From contig NZ_CABPSQ010000004.1 in NCBI RefSeq assembly GCF_902459775.1, positions 124,001-188,000 on the forward strand: a DNA stretch of 64,000 nucleotides, in the 5' to 3' direction. The notes beneath the pieces are model-generated. The model ran no database searches and was not told the origin of the DNA. It saw nothing but the letters and a program-made list of their open reading frames with translations. This stretch comes from Pandoraea captiosa. Lineage in GTDB: Bacteria > Pseudomonadota > Gammaproteobacteria > Burkholderiales > Burkholderiaceae. The position numbers and the translations under genes were made by a program. Shown in pieces: positions 21,977 to 31,456 of this stretch (positions are counted from its first letter, which is position 1; each line of letters starts with the position of its first letter).

Positions 21977-22963
21977 ATGGCCGATTTCACTACCGCTCCC
22001 GGCACGCAATTCGGGCGTGATGTCTGTAACGATGTCCGCATCGATGTCCGGAATGCCCGTCCCGGCGAATCCCCTCCCTTTGCCGACGAACAGGCTGCCG
22101 CCGATTGCGCGCGCGAACGCGCATTGGAACTGTTGCGCTGCCGCGATCCCTATGAGAAAGCCGCAGGCGTCACCGCGCTGCGTGAGCGGGTGCGCCAGGA
22201 GGCCGCACGTTGGTATCCGACGCGCCGGTTTGCGCTCGCCAATGCCGCAACGACTGCTTCGGCATCGGACCCCGCTCACGGCGATCCGGAACTTGACGCA
22301 GGGATTCCGGGACGCCCCGCGCTGCCGCGACTGGTCTCGCCGCGCGAACTGAAGCAGCGTGCAGTGACGAGCGTCGAGGGACGCGCGGCGTTGCTGCACG
22401 CACTCGCCCATATCGAGTTCAACGCCATCAATCTCGCTCTCGATGCGCTTTGGCGCTTCGACGACCTGCCCGTCGAGTATTACGAGGACTGGCTCGGGGT
22501 GGCGGCCGAGGAGGCATATCACTTCTCGTTGCTTAGCGCGCATTTGAAGACGCTGGGCGACGAATACGTCTACGGTTGTTTTCCCGCGCACGACGGCCTA
22601 TGGGACATGGCGCGGCGCACCTCGGGTGACTGGCTGGCGCGTCTGGCGCTCGTGCCTCGCACGCTGGAGGCCCGTGGGCTCGATGCCAGCCCGCCGATCC
22701 GGGCGAAGCTCTCCAGTGCCGGCGACAAGGCCGGGGCGGCAATTCTCGACATCATCCTGCGAGACGAAATCGGCCACGTGGCCATCGGCAACCGCTGGTA
22801 TCGCTGGGGCTGCGAGCGCGCGGGCCTCGAACCGGTGCAGACTTATGCGCGGTTGGCCGCGCAGTACGGGGCGCCGCGCCTGCGCGGGCCGTTCAACCTC
22901 TCGGCGCGACGTGCCGCCGGCTTCGATGACGACGAACTGGCGGCGCTGCAGGCCGGGGAGTGA
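21977..22963 (+). CDS. DUF455 ferritin-like domain protein
   Basis: A 328-residue protein. The central part carries ferritin-like di-iron ligand motifs: AHIEFNAINLALDALWRF (Glu and His in one helix), AAEEAYHFSLL and RDEIGHVAIGNRWYRW. These match the DUF455 family. The iron-binding helices suggest an oxidase or hydroxylase role, but no reaction is established. The N-terminal 60 residues look disordered. It starts with the ATG at 21977, divergent from the carbonic anhydrase gene. Confidence 0.88.
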   Translation: MADFTTAPGTQFGRDVCNDVRIDVRNARPGESPPFADEQAAADCARERALELLRCRDPYEKAAGVTALRERVRQEAARWYPTRRFALANAATTASASDPAHGDPELDAGIPGRPALPRLVSPRELKQRAVTSVEGRAALLHALAHIEFNAINLALDALWRFDDLPVEYYEDWLGVAAEEAYHFSLLSAHLKTLGDEYVYGCFPAHDGLWDMARRTSGDWLARLALVPRTLEARGLDASPPIRAKLSSAGDKAGAAILDIILRDEIGHVAIGNRWYRWGCERAGLEPVQTYARLAAQYGAPRLRGPFNLSARRAAGFDDDELAALQAGE

Positions 22964-23196
22964 CGAACGAACGGCGACATTGCAAGGCGCGCCGTCACCT
23001 CGTTGTTCCCTCGTCGTGGTCCTGTCGTAATGCGTCGCGATCTCGTCGTGGTGTCGTAACCGCCTTTTTCGGTTGATTCACCCGTTGACGTTGATTCGAC
23101 GTGGTGCCGGTTTTTGACCTCGCTTACGTGCCATCGACGTCCGCCGATATACTCGACGTTCCTCAATCGTTCAGATATTCATTGTCTGCCGGCATC

Positions 23197-24087
23197 ATGA
23201 TCGACTCCCGATCCGAGTTTCTGACAGTGCGCGGCCTGCGCCACCACGTCCGTCAATGGGGCACGCCCGGGGCGCCCAAGCTGTTTGCGTTGCATGGCTG
23301 GATGGACGTGTCGGCCTCGTTCCAGTTCGTGGCGCAAACGCTCGCGCAGCGCTGGCATGTGCTGGCCCCGGACTGGCGGGGATTCGGCCTCACCGACTGG
23401 CCGGTCGCAGAAGGGCGTGCCGGCAGCTACTGGTTCCCCGATTACCTTGCCGATCTCGATGCCTTGCTCGATGTCTATGCCGAGCCGGGGGAGGCCGTCA
23501 ACCTGATCGGTCACAGCATGGGCGGCAATGTCGCCTGTCTGTATGCCGGGGTGCGCCCGGCGCGCGTGCGGCGTCTCGTGAATCTGGAGGGCTTCGGCCT
23601 GCCGCCGTCCGCGCCCACCGCGGCGATTCGTCAGCTCAGCCGCTGGCTCGACGACGTGCAGACGATGCCGACGCTGCGCCCGTATGCATCGATCGACGAC
23701 GTGGCGGCGCGCTTGCGCAAGACGAATCCGCGCCTCACGCCGGAGCGCGCAGGCTGGTTGTCGCATCGCTGGGCGCGGCAGACGCCCGACGGCATGTGGC
23801 ATCTGCTCGCGGATCCGGCGCACAAAATCGCGAACCCTTATCCCTATCGTCTCGACGAAGCGATGGCGGTGTGGGGCAACGTGAGTGCGCCGGTGCTGAA
23901 CGTGGAGGCGACCGACTCCGACGTGCTGCGCCATTTCGCCGGGACGCAGGGCAGGGGAGCCTTCCGCGAACGGTTTGAGGCCTTTCCGAATCTGACCGAA
24001 GCCTTCGTCGAAGATGCCGGCCACATGTTGCATCACGACCAACCGGAAGCCGTCGCTCGCCTGATCGAGGATTTTTGCCGCAAATAG
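23197..24087 (+). CDS. Alpha/beta hydrolase
   Basis: A 296-residue hydrolase starting at the ATG at 23197 (MIDSRSEFLTVRGLRHHVRQWG). The oxyanion segment FALHGWMDVSASF, the DWRGFGLTDWP strand, the nucleophile elbow GHSMGG (near residue 109) and the catalytic His in DAGHMLHHDQPE are present. It resembles epoxide hydrolases and haloalkane dehalogenase-like esterases. The substrate is unknown. A GC-rich stem-loop just after the stop lacks a T tract. Confidence 0.9.
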   Translation: MIDSRSEFLTVRGLRHHVRQWGTPGAPKLFALHGWMDVSASFQFVAQTLAQRWHVLAPDWRGFGLTDWPVAEGRAGSYWFPDYLADLDALLDVYAEPGEAVNLIGHSMGGNVACLYAGVRPARVRRLVNLEGFGLPPSAPTAAIRQLSRWLDDVQTMPTLRPYASIDDVAARLRKTNPRLTPERAGWLSHRWARQTPDGMWHLLADPAHKIANPYPYRLDEAMAVWGNVSAPVLNVEATDSDVLRHFAGTQGRGAFRERFEAFPNLTEAFVEDAGHMLHHDQPEAVARLIEDFCRK

Positions 24088-24322
24088 TCCCGCGCACGCG
24101 GGACAGGCGGGGAGACCGGCGCGGAAGTGACGTGCGCCGTCTTGCCGTGGCTGGAAGGCGCGACGACGATGGCGTGGATGGCAGCGACCGGGCAACTCGC
24201 GTCGCGTGCACTTGAGCGGTAGAATGGGGCTGTCATTATCCAGTCATACGCCGGTGTCTCGTGGCCGCCAATCTGCGGCGATCGCAGCGCATGCAGCGGC
24301 TTTGTCACCCCGGCGGATCAAC

Positions 24323-25156
24323 ATGCTCAACGCGGATCTTCATTGTCATTCCAAGGTGTCGGACGGCACGCTGACGCCCTCCGAAGTGGCGCAGGTCGCC
24401 TTCGAGGCCGGCGTCGACCTGTGGGCGCTGACGGACCACGACGAGATCGGCGGGCAGCGCGAAGCGCGCGCGGCGGCCGAAGCACTCGGCATGCGCTACG
24501 TGAGCGGTGTCGAGATCTCCATTACCTGGGCAAACCGTACGGTGCACATCGTCGGTCTGAACATCAACCCGGACAATCCCACGCTCATCGATGGCCTTGC
24601 CGCAACGCGCGGCGGCCGTGCCGCCCGGGCGCAATTGATGAGCGACCAGCTGGCCGCCGCCGGTATCCCCGGCGCTTACGAGGGCGCGCTGCGCTTCGTC
24701 GGCAATCCCGATCTGATTTCGCGCACGCATTTCGCACGATTCCTGGTGGAAATCGGCAAGTGTGCGTCGGTCTCCGACGTGTTCGCGAAGTACCTGTCGG
24801 AGGGCCGTCCGGGTTACGTGCCTCATCGCTGGGCAACGCTCCAGGACGCCGTGCAATGGATTCGGGGGGCGGGTGGCATCGCCGTCGTGGCTCACCCCGG
24901 ACGTTACAAATTCACGCCGCTCGAATTCGGTGCGCTGTTCGATCAGTTTCGCGATCTGGGTGGCGAGGCCATCGAGGTGATCACCGGCAGTCACACGCCG
25001 GAACAATATCGCGAGTATGCCGATGTCGCGCGTCAGTATGGTTTTCTGGCCTCGCGCGGCTCGGATTTCCATGGACCGACCGAGAGCCGCGCGCTGCTCG
25101 GCAAACTGCCTGCGCTGCCCGGCGATCTCACCCCGGTCTGGAGCCGCTGGCAGTAA
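24323..25156 (+). CDS. PHP-domain phosphoesterase (RNase AM / YciV family)
   Basis: A 277-residue PHP-domain protein. The metal-binding motifs DLHCHSKVSDG, LTDHDEIGG and GVEIS at the N-terminus, AHPGRYK in the middle and GSDFHGP near the C-terminus are typical. E. coli YciV (RNase AM) matures the 5' ends of ribosomal RNA and hydrolyses 3',5'-nucleoside bisphosphates. The start is the ATG at 24323 (MLNADLHCHS). The yciO-like gene follows 12 nt later, the same pairing as in E. coli, which supports the assignment. Confidence 0.9.
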   Translation: MLNADLHCHSKVSDGTLTPSEVAQVAFEAGVDLWALTDHDEIGGQREARAAAEALGMRYVSGVEISITWANRTVHIVGLNINPDNPTLIDGLAATRGGRAARAQLMSDQLAAAGIPGAYEGALRFVGNPDLISRTHFARFLVEIGKCASVSDVFAKYLSEGRPGYVPHRWATLQDAVQWIRGAGGIAVVAHPGRYKFTPLEFGALFDQFRDLGGEAIEVITGSHTPEQYREYADVARQYGFLASRGSDFHGPTESRALLGKLPALPGDLTPVWSRWQ

Positions 25157-25168
25157 CCTTCCGACAAA

Positions 25169-25795
25169 ATGTCGCAATTCTTCCAGATCCACCCGGAAAA
25201 TCCTCAGTCGCGTCTCATCAAGCAAGCCGCTCAGATCATCGACAAGGGCGGCATCGTTGCGTTGCCGACCGATTCGAGCTACGCGATCGCGTGTCACATC
25301 GACGACAAGCAGGCCGTCGATCGTTTGCGCCGCATTCGCGGTCTCGACGAGAAGCAGATGCTCTCGCTGCTGGTGCGCGACCTGTCCGAACTGGCCGAGT
25401 TCGCCATCGTCGACAACCGGCAATACCGGTTGATCAAGGCGACCACGCCCGGGCCCTACGTCTTTATTCTCGAGGCGACCAAGGAAGTGCCGCGTCGTCT
25501 TTCCCATCCTTCGCGAAAGACCATCGGCCTGCGCGTGCCCGAGCACGCCATTACGCTGGCTTTGCTGGAGGAGTTGGGGCAACCGCTGCTTGCCACCACG
25601 CTGATTCTGCCGAACGAAACGGAGCCACTCAACGATCCGGAGGAGATCCGCGAGCGACTGGAAAAGCAACTGGATCTGGTCATCGACGGCGGGGCCTGTC
25701 CGAAAGAGCCGTCCACGGTAGTCGATCTGACGGTGACGCCGCCGGAGGTGCTGCGTCGCGGACGCGGGCCGCTGGCGCCGTTCGGTCTGTCCTGA
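25169..25795 (+). CDS. YciO-type L-threonylcarbamoyladenylate synthase family protein
   Basis: A 208-residue protein of the Sua5/YrdC/YciO family. KQAAQIIDKGGIVALPTDSSYAI and TPGPYVFILEATKEVPRR contain the nucleotide-binding pattern of the fold, and GLRVPEH follows. The family makes threonylcarbamoyl-AMP for the t6A37 modification of tRNA. YciO members may have weaker activity than YrdC/TsaC, and the genome's main TsaC could be elsewhere. It sits 12 nt after the PHP gene, with M50 protease and trpS following on the same strand. Confidence 0.9.
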   Translation: MSQFFQIHPENPQSRLIKQAAQIIDKGGIVALPTDSSYAIACHIDDKQAVDRLRRIRGLDEKQMLSLLVRDLSELAEFAIVDNRQYRLIKATTPGPYVFILEATKEVPRRLSHPSRKTIGLRVPEHAITLALLEELGQPLLATTLILPNETEPLNDPEEIRERLEKQLDLVIDGGACPKEPSTVVDLTVTPPEVLRRGRGPLAPFGLS

Positions 25796-25867
25796 GGGGC
25801 GGGCGTCTCGAACTTTGTAAGGCCGGGTAATACTGGCGTGCAGGTCCGCTTGTTACAATAGCCGGCT

Positions 25868-26533
25868 ATGAATGCAGACCTGATCCAGACCATTGCGGTC
25901 TACGCGCTCCCTGTCCTCTTCGCGATTACGTTGCATGAGGCCGCGCATGGCTATGTCGCGAAGCACTTCGGCGACCCCACGGCATTTCTCATGGGGCGCG
26001 TCACGCTCAATCCGCTCAAGCACATCGACCCGATCGGCACGATTGTCGTGCCGCTGGCGCTTTATTTCATGACGAGCGGCGCGTTCCTGTTCGGCTACGC
26101 CAAGCCGGTGCCGGTAGCGTTCGGCAGTCTGCGCAATCCGCGTGTCGATACGATCTGGGTGGCGCTGGCCGGACCGCTCTGCAACTTCGTGCAGGCGATT
26201 CTCTGGGTGCTGCTCGGCCTCGGGCTGCAGCTCGCGGGCGTTCGGGAGCCATTCTTCATGATGATGGCGCAGGCGGGACTCGTGGTGAACCTCGTGATGT
26301 GCATGTTCAATCTGTTTCCCGTGCCGCCGCTCGATGGCGGGCGCGTGCTCGTATCGCTGCTGCCGGCGCGCGCGGCCTACGCGCTCTCGCGCGTCGAGCC
26401 CTATGGCTTCTTCATTGTGATGGCGCTGGTGGTCAGCGGTGTGCTCGGTCGAGTGTGGCTGTGGCCGCTGATTCAGTGGGGGCGTGATGTGATCAAGTGG
26501 ATGCTCACCCCGCTGCTCTCGCTGGTTTCCTGA
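25868..26533 (+). CDS. Site-2 protease family (M50) membrane metalloprotease
   Basis: A 221-residue integral membrane protein. The zinc motif is HEAAHG (HExxH) in the first membrane segment (near residue 19), and the third ligand is in NLFPVPPLDGGRVL. It belongs to the short FwdE/YwhC-like group of site-2 proteases lacking a PDZ domain. The substrate is unknown. A TACAAT -10-like box lies 9 nt before the ATG, and trpS starts 26 nt after the stop. Confidence 0.92.
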   Translation: MNADLIQTIAVYALPVLFAITLHEAAHGYVAKHFGDPTAFLMGRVTLNPLKHIDPIGTIVVPLALYFMTSGAFLFGYAKPVPVAFGSLRNPRVDTIWVALAGPLCNFVQAILWVLLGLGLQLAGVREPFFMMMAQAGLVVNLVMCMFNLFPVPPLDGGRVLVSLLPARAAYALSRVEPYGFFIVMALVVSGVLGRVWLWPLIQWGRDVIKWMLTPLLSLVS

Positions 26534-26559
26534 CGTTTTTGCAGACTGATAACTAGACC

Positions 26560-27762
26560 ATGTACCCCGAACGCGTTTTCTCCGGCATGCGACCGACCGG
26601 TCGTCTGCACCTCGGCCATTATCACGGTGTGCTCAAGAACTGGATTCAACTCCAGGCCGAGTATCCCTGCTACTTCTGCGTGGTCGACTGGCATGCGCTC
26701 ACGACGCACTACGAGACGCCGGACGTCATCGAACAGAACGTATGGGACGTGCTGATCGATTGGCTCGCCGCCGGGATCGATCCGAATCAGGCGACCCTCT
26801 TCATCCAGAGCAAGGTGCCCGAGCATGCCGAACTGGCGTTGCTCATCGGCATGAGCACCCCCCTGGGCTGGCTCGAACGCGTGCCCACGTACAAGGAGCA
26901 GATCGAGAAGCTCAAGGAAAAGGATCTGTCGACGTACGGTTTCCTCGGTTACCCGGTGCTGATGGCGGCGGATATCCTGCTGTACCGCGCGCTGCATGTG
27001 CCCGTAGGTGAAGATCAGGTGCCGCACGTGGAAATGACGCGCGAAATCGCGCGCCGTTTCAACTATCTCTATGGCCGTGAAGCGGGCTTCGAAGACAAGG
27101 CGCTCGCGGCGGCGCGCAAGCTCGGCGGCAAGCGCTCGAAGCTCTATCTCGAACTGCGCAACGCCTATCAGGAGAAGGGGGACGACGAGGCGCTCGAACA
27201 GGCACGTGCCATGCTCTCCGAGTCGCAATCGTTGTCGATGGGCGATCGCGAACGTCTGTTCGGCTACCTCGAAGGCGCGCGCAAGCTGATTCTCGTGGAA
27301 CCGCAGGCGTTGCTCACGCCCGCCTCGCGCATGCCGGGTCTCGACGGACAGAAGATGTCGAAGTCCTACAACAACACCATCGGTCTGCGCGAAGACGCCG
27401 AGTCGATCACGAAGAAAGTGCGCACGATGCCGACCGATCCGGCGCGCGTGCGCCGCACCGATGCGGGCGACCCGGACAAGTGCCCGGTCTGGCAACTGCA
27501 TCAGGTCTACAGCGACGACGACACGCGCGACTGGGTCGAGAAGGGATGCCGCAGCGCCGGCATCGGTTGTCTCGAGTGCAAGCAGCCGGTCATCGAAGGC
27601 ATTCTGCGCGAGCAGCAGCCGATGCTCGAGCGTGCGCAAAAGTACATGGACGATCCGTCGCTGCTGCGTGCGATCGTGGCCGACGGCTGCGAGAAAGCGC
27701 GCAAGTCGGCGCAGGAAATCATGCGCGACGTGCGTGAGGCCATGGGACTTCAGTATTCATGA
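26560..27762 (+). CDS. trpS: Tryptophanyl-tRNA synthetase
   Basis: Class I synthetase charging tRNA-Trp. It has 400 residues, longer than E. coli TrpS (334) but usual for the longer betaproteobacterial form. The HIGH-type motif is in PTGRLHLGHYHG (residues 9-20) and the KMSKS motif in GQKMSKSYNN. The ATG at 26560 follows the M50 gene by 26 nt. The stop overlaps the start of the methyltransferase gene by 4 nt (ATGA). Confidence 0.97.
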   Translation: MYPERVFSGMRPTGRLHLGHYHGVLKNWIQLQAEYPCYFCVVDWHALTTHYETPDVIEQNVWDVLIDWLAAGIDPNQATLFIQSKVPEHAELALLIGMSTPLGWLERVPTYKEQIEKLKEKDLSTYGFLGYPVLMAADILLYRALHVPVGEDQVPHVEMTREIARRFNYLYGREAGFEDKALAAARKLGGKRSKLYLELRNAYQEKGDDEALEQARAMLSESQSLSMGDRERLFGYLEGARKLILVEPQALLTPASRMPGLDGQKMSKSYNNTIGLREDAESITKKVRTMPTDPARVRRTDAGDPDKCPVWQLHQVYSDDDTRDWVEKGCRSAGIGCLECKQPVIEGILREQQPMLERAQKYMDDPSLLRAIVADGCEKARKSAQEIMRDVREAMGLQYS

Positions 27763-28358
27763 CGCAAGCCGTTGCCGCTCCCGCGTTGCACGGTACCGGC
27801 GCACCGTCGCCGTGGCTGGTGCGCTGGGCGCATCTCATTGCGCCGGGCGCACGCGTGCTCGATGTGGCGTGCGGTCAGGGGCGTCACACGCGATGGTTGG
27901 CCGAGCGCGGTGCTCACGTCACCGCCATCGATCGGGATGCGGCGGCGCTTGCCACGATGTCAAGGCTCGCGAACGTCACCACGCTGGCCGCCGACCTGGA
28001 GGGGGCGCCGTGGCCATTGCCGGCGCGCTCGACGTTCGATGCGGTCATCGTCACAAATTACCTGCACCGTCCCCTGTTTGCGCCCATCGTGGCGAGCGTT
28101 GCCCCGGGCGGGGTTCTGATTTACGAAACCTTCGCGCAAGGAAACGAAAAGTACGGCAAACCGTCGAACCCCATGTTTCTGCTGGCGCCGGGCGAGTTGC
28201 TCGACATCGCGCGCGAGGCGGGGATGCGAGTCGCGGGTTTCGAGGATGTCACGATGCCGGCGCCGCGCGCGGCGTGCGTGCAACGGCTATGTGCCACACG
28301 TGCGGCGACCCCCGGGGAAAACCCCGGCCCTGCGGCGCTGTACGAGGCGACAGCGTAA
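27759..28358 (+). CDS. Class I SAM-dependent methyltransferase
   Basis: A 199-residue protein. SAM-binding motif I is RVLDVACGQGRHTRWLAERG (near residues 33-52), followed by the acidic motif ITAIDRD-type VTAIDRDAAAL. It resembles TehB-like and related small-molecule methyltransferases. The target is unknown. It is coupled to trpS by a 4-nt overlap, so it is expressed with the synthetase gene. Confidence 0.88.
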   Translation: MTQAVAAPALHGTGAPSPWLVRWAHLIAPGARVLDVACGQGRHTRWLAERGAHVTAIDRDAAALATMSRLANVTTLAADLEGAPWPLPARSTFDAVIVTNYLHRPLFAPIVASVAPGGVLIYETFAQGNEKYGKPSNPMFLLAPGELLDIAREAGMRVAGFEDVTMPAPRAACVQRLCATRAATPGENPGPAALYEATA

Positions 28359-28400
28359 TCCGCTACAATCCACCCTTATCGCTGAATTGTTCGATCAAAC

Positions 28401-29318
28401 ATGACTACCCAAACTCCGATTCAAGGCAGTATCGTCGCGATTGTCACGCCGATGAAAGAGGACGGCAGCCTTGACCGTGAAGCACTGCGCAACCTGATCA
28501 ACTGGCACGTCGACGAAGGCACGGACGGTATCGTCATCGTGGGCACGTCGGGCGAATCGCCGACGGTCAACGTCGAAGAGCACTGCGAGCTCATCGAAAT
28601 CGCCGTCAAGCAAACGGCGGAAGCCGGTCAGTCGCGCGGCCGCAAGGTGCACGTGATCGCCGGCACCGGCGGCAACTCCACGGCGGAAGCCATCGAGTTG
28701 ACGAAGCACGCGAAGAAGGTGGGCGCTGATGCTTCGTTGCAAGTCGTTCCCTATTACAACAAGCCGACGCAGGAAGGCCAGTACCAGCACTTCCGCGCCA
28801 TTGCGGAAGCCGGTGAGCTTCCGGTCATCCTCTATAATGTGCCCGGCCGTACGGTGGCGGACGCGAGCAACGAAACGCTGCTGCGTCTGGCGCAAGTGCC
28901 GGGCATCATCGGCGTGAAAGACGCTACGGGTAATCTGGATCGCGGTATCGACCTGATCCGGCGCGCCCCGAAGAGCTTCGCCGTGTATAGCGGCGACGAC
29001 CTGACTGCCGTTGCGCTCATGCTCATGGGCGGTCGGGGTAATATCTCGGTCACCGCCAACGTGGCACCGCGTGCGATGCACGATCTGTGCGCGGCTGCGT
29101 TGGCCGGCGATGTGGCCAAGGCACGTGAACTGCAGTTCCAGTTGTTCGACCTGCACCGTGCCATGTTCGTCGAAGCCAATCCGATCCCCGTGAAATGGGC
29201 GCTGCAAAAGATGGGCATGATCGCGTCGGGCATTCGCCTGCCGCTCACGCCGCTGGCGCAGCCGTATCAGGACACGGTGCTCCAAGCCCTCAAGTCGGCC
29301 AACATCGCCGTTGTCTAA
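28401..29318 (+). CDS. dapA: 4-hydroxy-tetrahydrodipicolinate synthase
   Basis: Condenses pyruvate with aspartate semialdehyde in lysine and diaminopimelate synthesis. It has 305 residues and the (beta/alpha)8 family pattern. The Schiff-base lysine is in GVKDATGN, the catalytic tyrosine in [10 protein letters not shown], and the substrate-binding GTSGESPTV is near residue 45. A TACAAT box 30 nt upstream is a possible -10. bamC lies 51 nt downstream, the dapA-bamC pairing known from E. coli. Confidence 0.97.
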   Translation: MTTQTPIQGSIVAIVTPMKEDGSLDREALRNLINWHVDEGTDGIVIVGTSGESPTVNVEEHCELIEIAVKQTAEAGQSRGRKVHVIAGTGGNSTAEAIELTKHAKKVGADASLQVVPYYNKPTQEGQYQHFRAIAEAGELPVILYNVPGRTVADASNETLLRLAQVPGIIGVKDATGNLDRGIDLIRRAPKSFAVYSGDDLTAVALMLMGGRGNISVTANVAPRAMHDLCAAALAGDVAKARELQFQLFDLHRAMFVEANPIPVKWALQKMGMIASGIRLPLTPLAQPYQDTVLQALKSANIAVV

Positions 29319-29369
29319 GCTGTCGTTCAGGCACCCGGGTTCGATTGCCCACCCATTTTTTTGCGACTC

Positions 29370-30512
29370 ATGAAACGAATCGTCAGTAATTCCGTAGCTC
29401 GTCCCGTGCTGGCATGGGCCGCTATTGCCTCGTTGGCCCTCATCGCCGGGTGTAGCTCGCTTTCGAGCGCCTTGTCGTCCGACAAGGTCGACTACAAGAG
29501 CTCGAAGACCGGCCCCTCGCTCGACGTTCCGCCGGATCTGACCAACGTTCAGGCCGCTGACCGCAAGTACGTGACACCGGGCGGTACCGCCACGCTGTCG
29601 AACTACGAGACCCAGCAAAAGGTCGTGGCTGCCAACCCCACGGATAATGTGCTGCCGAGCGTGCCGGGCATGAAGGTCGTGCGCGATGGTAACGAGCGTT
29701 GGCTCGTGATCCAGAAGCCGGCTGGCGACCTGTGGCCGACGCTGCGTGAGTTCTGGCAAGAAAATGGCTTCGTGCTGACGATCGACTCGGCCGACACGGG
29801 CGTGATGGAGACGGACTGGGCGGAGAACCGCGCCAAGCTGAACCAGGACATCATTCGCGATCTGCTGGGCAAGGTGCTCGACGGTCTGTACTCGACGGGG
29901 GAACGTGATCGCTTCCGCACCCGGGTCGAGCGCGATCCGAATGGCGGTACCGACATTTACATCACGCACCGTCGTATGGTCGAAGTGTTCACGAACTCGC
30001 AGAAGGACACGACCAAGTGGGAGCCGGCGCCGAACGATCCGGGTCTCGAGGCCATCATGCTGACCAAGCTGATGCAGCGCTTCGGGGCGCAGGCCGATCA
30101 AGCCAAGGCGCAGGTCGAGAACGCCAAGGCGGGTGGTCCGACGAGTCAGGTGGTGAGAACGGCTGATGCGTCGTACCTCGACATCAACGAGCCGTTCGAC
30201 CGCGCTTGGCGTCGTGTCGGCGTGGCGCTCGACCGCGGCAACTTCACCGTGGACGATCGCGACCGTGCCAAGGGTCTGTATTTCGTGAGCTACGTCGATC
30301 CGGCCTCGCTCGCGAAGGACAATGGTTTCTTCTACAGCCTCTTCCACGCCAAGGAAGTGCAGGACCAGAAGAAGGCGAAGAAGTACAGCGTCAATGTGCA
30401 GGGTCGTGGTGACAACCAGACGCGTGTCCAGGTGCTCGACGACAAGGGTAACGTCGACAACTCGCAGATCGCTCAAACGATCATCAGCGTGATCGGCAAC
30501 CAGCTCCGTTAA
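29370..30512 (+). CDS. bamC: Outer membrane protein assembly factor BamC
   Basis: Lipoprotein of the BAM complex that inserts outer-membrane beta-barrels. The start is the ATG at 29370 (MKRIVSNSVARPVL). The signal peptide ends in the lipobox LIAGCSS near residue 28. DYKSSKTGPSLDVPPDLT is the unstructured N-terminal segment that binds BamD, and two helix-grip domains follow, for a total of 380 residues. It is preceded by dapA and followed 8 nt later by the MBL hydrolase gene. Confidence 0.93.
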   Translation: MKRIVSNSVARPVLAWAAIASLALIAGCSSLSSALSSDKVDYKSSKTGPSLDVPPDLTNVQAADRKYVTPGGTATLSNYETQQKVVAANPTDNVLPSVPGMKVVRDGNERWLVIQKPAGDLWPTLREFWQENGFVLTIDSADTGVMETDWAENRAKLNQDIIRDLLGKVLDGLYSTGERDRFRTRVERDPNGGTDIYITHRRMVEVFTNSQKDTTKWEPAPNDPGLEAIMLTKLMQRFGAQADQAKAQVENAKAGGPTSQVVRTADASYLDINEPFDRAWRRVGVALDRGNFTVDDRDRAKGLYFVSYVDPASLAKDNGFFYSLFHAKEVQDQKKAKKYSVNVQGRGDNQTRVQVLDDKGNVDNSQIAQTIISVIGNQLR

Positions 30513-30520
30513 GGCGGCGC

Positions 30521-31312
30521 GTGCGGTTCGCCAGTTTAGGCAGCGGCAGCGAAGGTAACGCCCTGCTGGTGGAGGCGTCGGAAGGCGTCTCCACGACACG
30601 TATCCTCCTCGATTGCGGATTCTCCATGCGAGAGGTCGAGCGGCGCCTGGCGGCGCGCTCGGTCGACGTGGCATCGCTCGATGCCATTGTCATCACGCAT
30701 GAGCATGCCGACCACATCGGCAGTGCGCTTTCCCTCACTCGCAAGTACCGCATCCCGCTCATCATGAGTTGGGGGACGGGGCAGGCCGTCAAGGTCGGCG
30801 ATACGCTCAAGGCCGACGATAAAGCAGCGCTCGTGCGTTGGTGTCGTTCGGACGAGCGATTGGCTGTCGGTGCCATCGAACTCCATCCGTACACGGTGCC
30901 GCACGACGCGCGCGAGCCTCTGCAATTCGTGTTCTCGGATGGCGCACGCCGTCTCGGCGTGCTCACGGACGCCGGCTGTCCGACAACGCATCTGATCGGA
31001 ACGCTCGGCGGTTGCGATTCGCTGGTGCTCGAATGCAATCACGATCGCGAGATGCTGGCCAACAGCAAGTATCCTCCGTCGCTCAAGGCGCGCATTGGGG
31101 GCACGTACGGCCATCTCGCCAACGATGCGGCTGCCGAGATTCTCGGAGCGGTCGACCGAGCCAAACTCCAGCGAGTGATCTGTGCGCATCTGAGCGAGCA
31201 GAACAACACGCCGGAACTGGCCATGGCGGCCATGGCGGCGGTGATCGGTTCGCAGGCGACGGAGATTCTTGTAGCGACGCAGGCGGGCGGGTTTGACTGG
31301 CTGATGTGCTGA
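30521..31312 (+). CDS. MBL-fold metallohydrolase (YycJ-like)
   Basis: A 263-residue metallo-beta-lactamase-fold protein starting at a GTG at 30521 (RFASLGSGSEGNALLVE). The metal site is THEHADHIG near residue 65, with further ligands in TDAGCPT and LECNHDREML. LGSGSEGN at the N-terminus is typical of the YycJ/WalJ group, which has 5'-3' exonuclease activity in some bacteria. It is 8 nt from bamC and likely in the same operon. The convergent terminator at 31405 ends it. Confidence 0.9.
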   Translation: MRFASLGSGSEGNALLVEASEGVSTTRILLDCGFSMREVERRLAARSVDVASLDAIVITHEHADHIGSALSLTRKYRIPLIMSWGTGQAVKVGDTLKADDKAALVRWCRSDERLAVGAIELHPYTVPHDAREPLQFVFSDGARRLGVLTDAGCPTTHLIGTLGGCDSLVLECNHDREMLANSKYPPSLKARIGGTYGHLANDAAAEILGAVDRAKLQRVICAHLSEQNNTPELAMAAMAAVIGSQATEILVATQAGGFDWLMC

Positions 31313-31404
31313 TGTGCTGATTGGCACGTGCGGGCTATGTGCTGGTGAGGCGGGACGTATCAGGCTCGGGCTGCGGGCAACATGAATCGTACAGACGTAA
31401 AAAA

Positions 31405-31429
31405 GCCGGTCGAAAGACCGGCTTTTTTT
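31405..31429. terminator. Bidirectional terminator between the MBL gene and the alanine-rich lipoprotein
   Basis: GCCGGTC (31405-31411), a GAAA tetraloop and GACCGGC (31416-31422) form a 7-bp stem, with six A residues before it and seven T residues after it. It can terminate transcription from both sides. Confidence 0.95.
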
Positions 31430-31456
31430 GCTCAACTGCCTCGCGGCAGCGAGAGC

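Noticed and set aside
24087-24104. GTCCCGCG/CGCGGGAC stem after the alpha/beta hydrolase stop
   Set aside because: The loop is too short for the full stem and there is no T tract.
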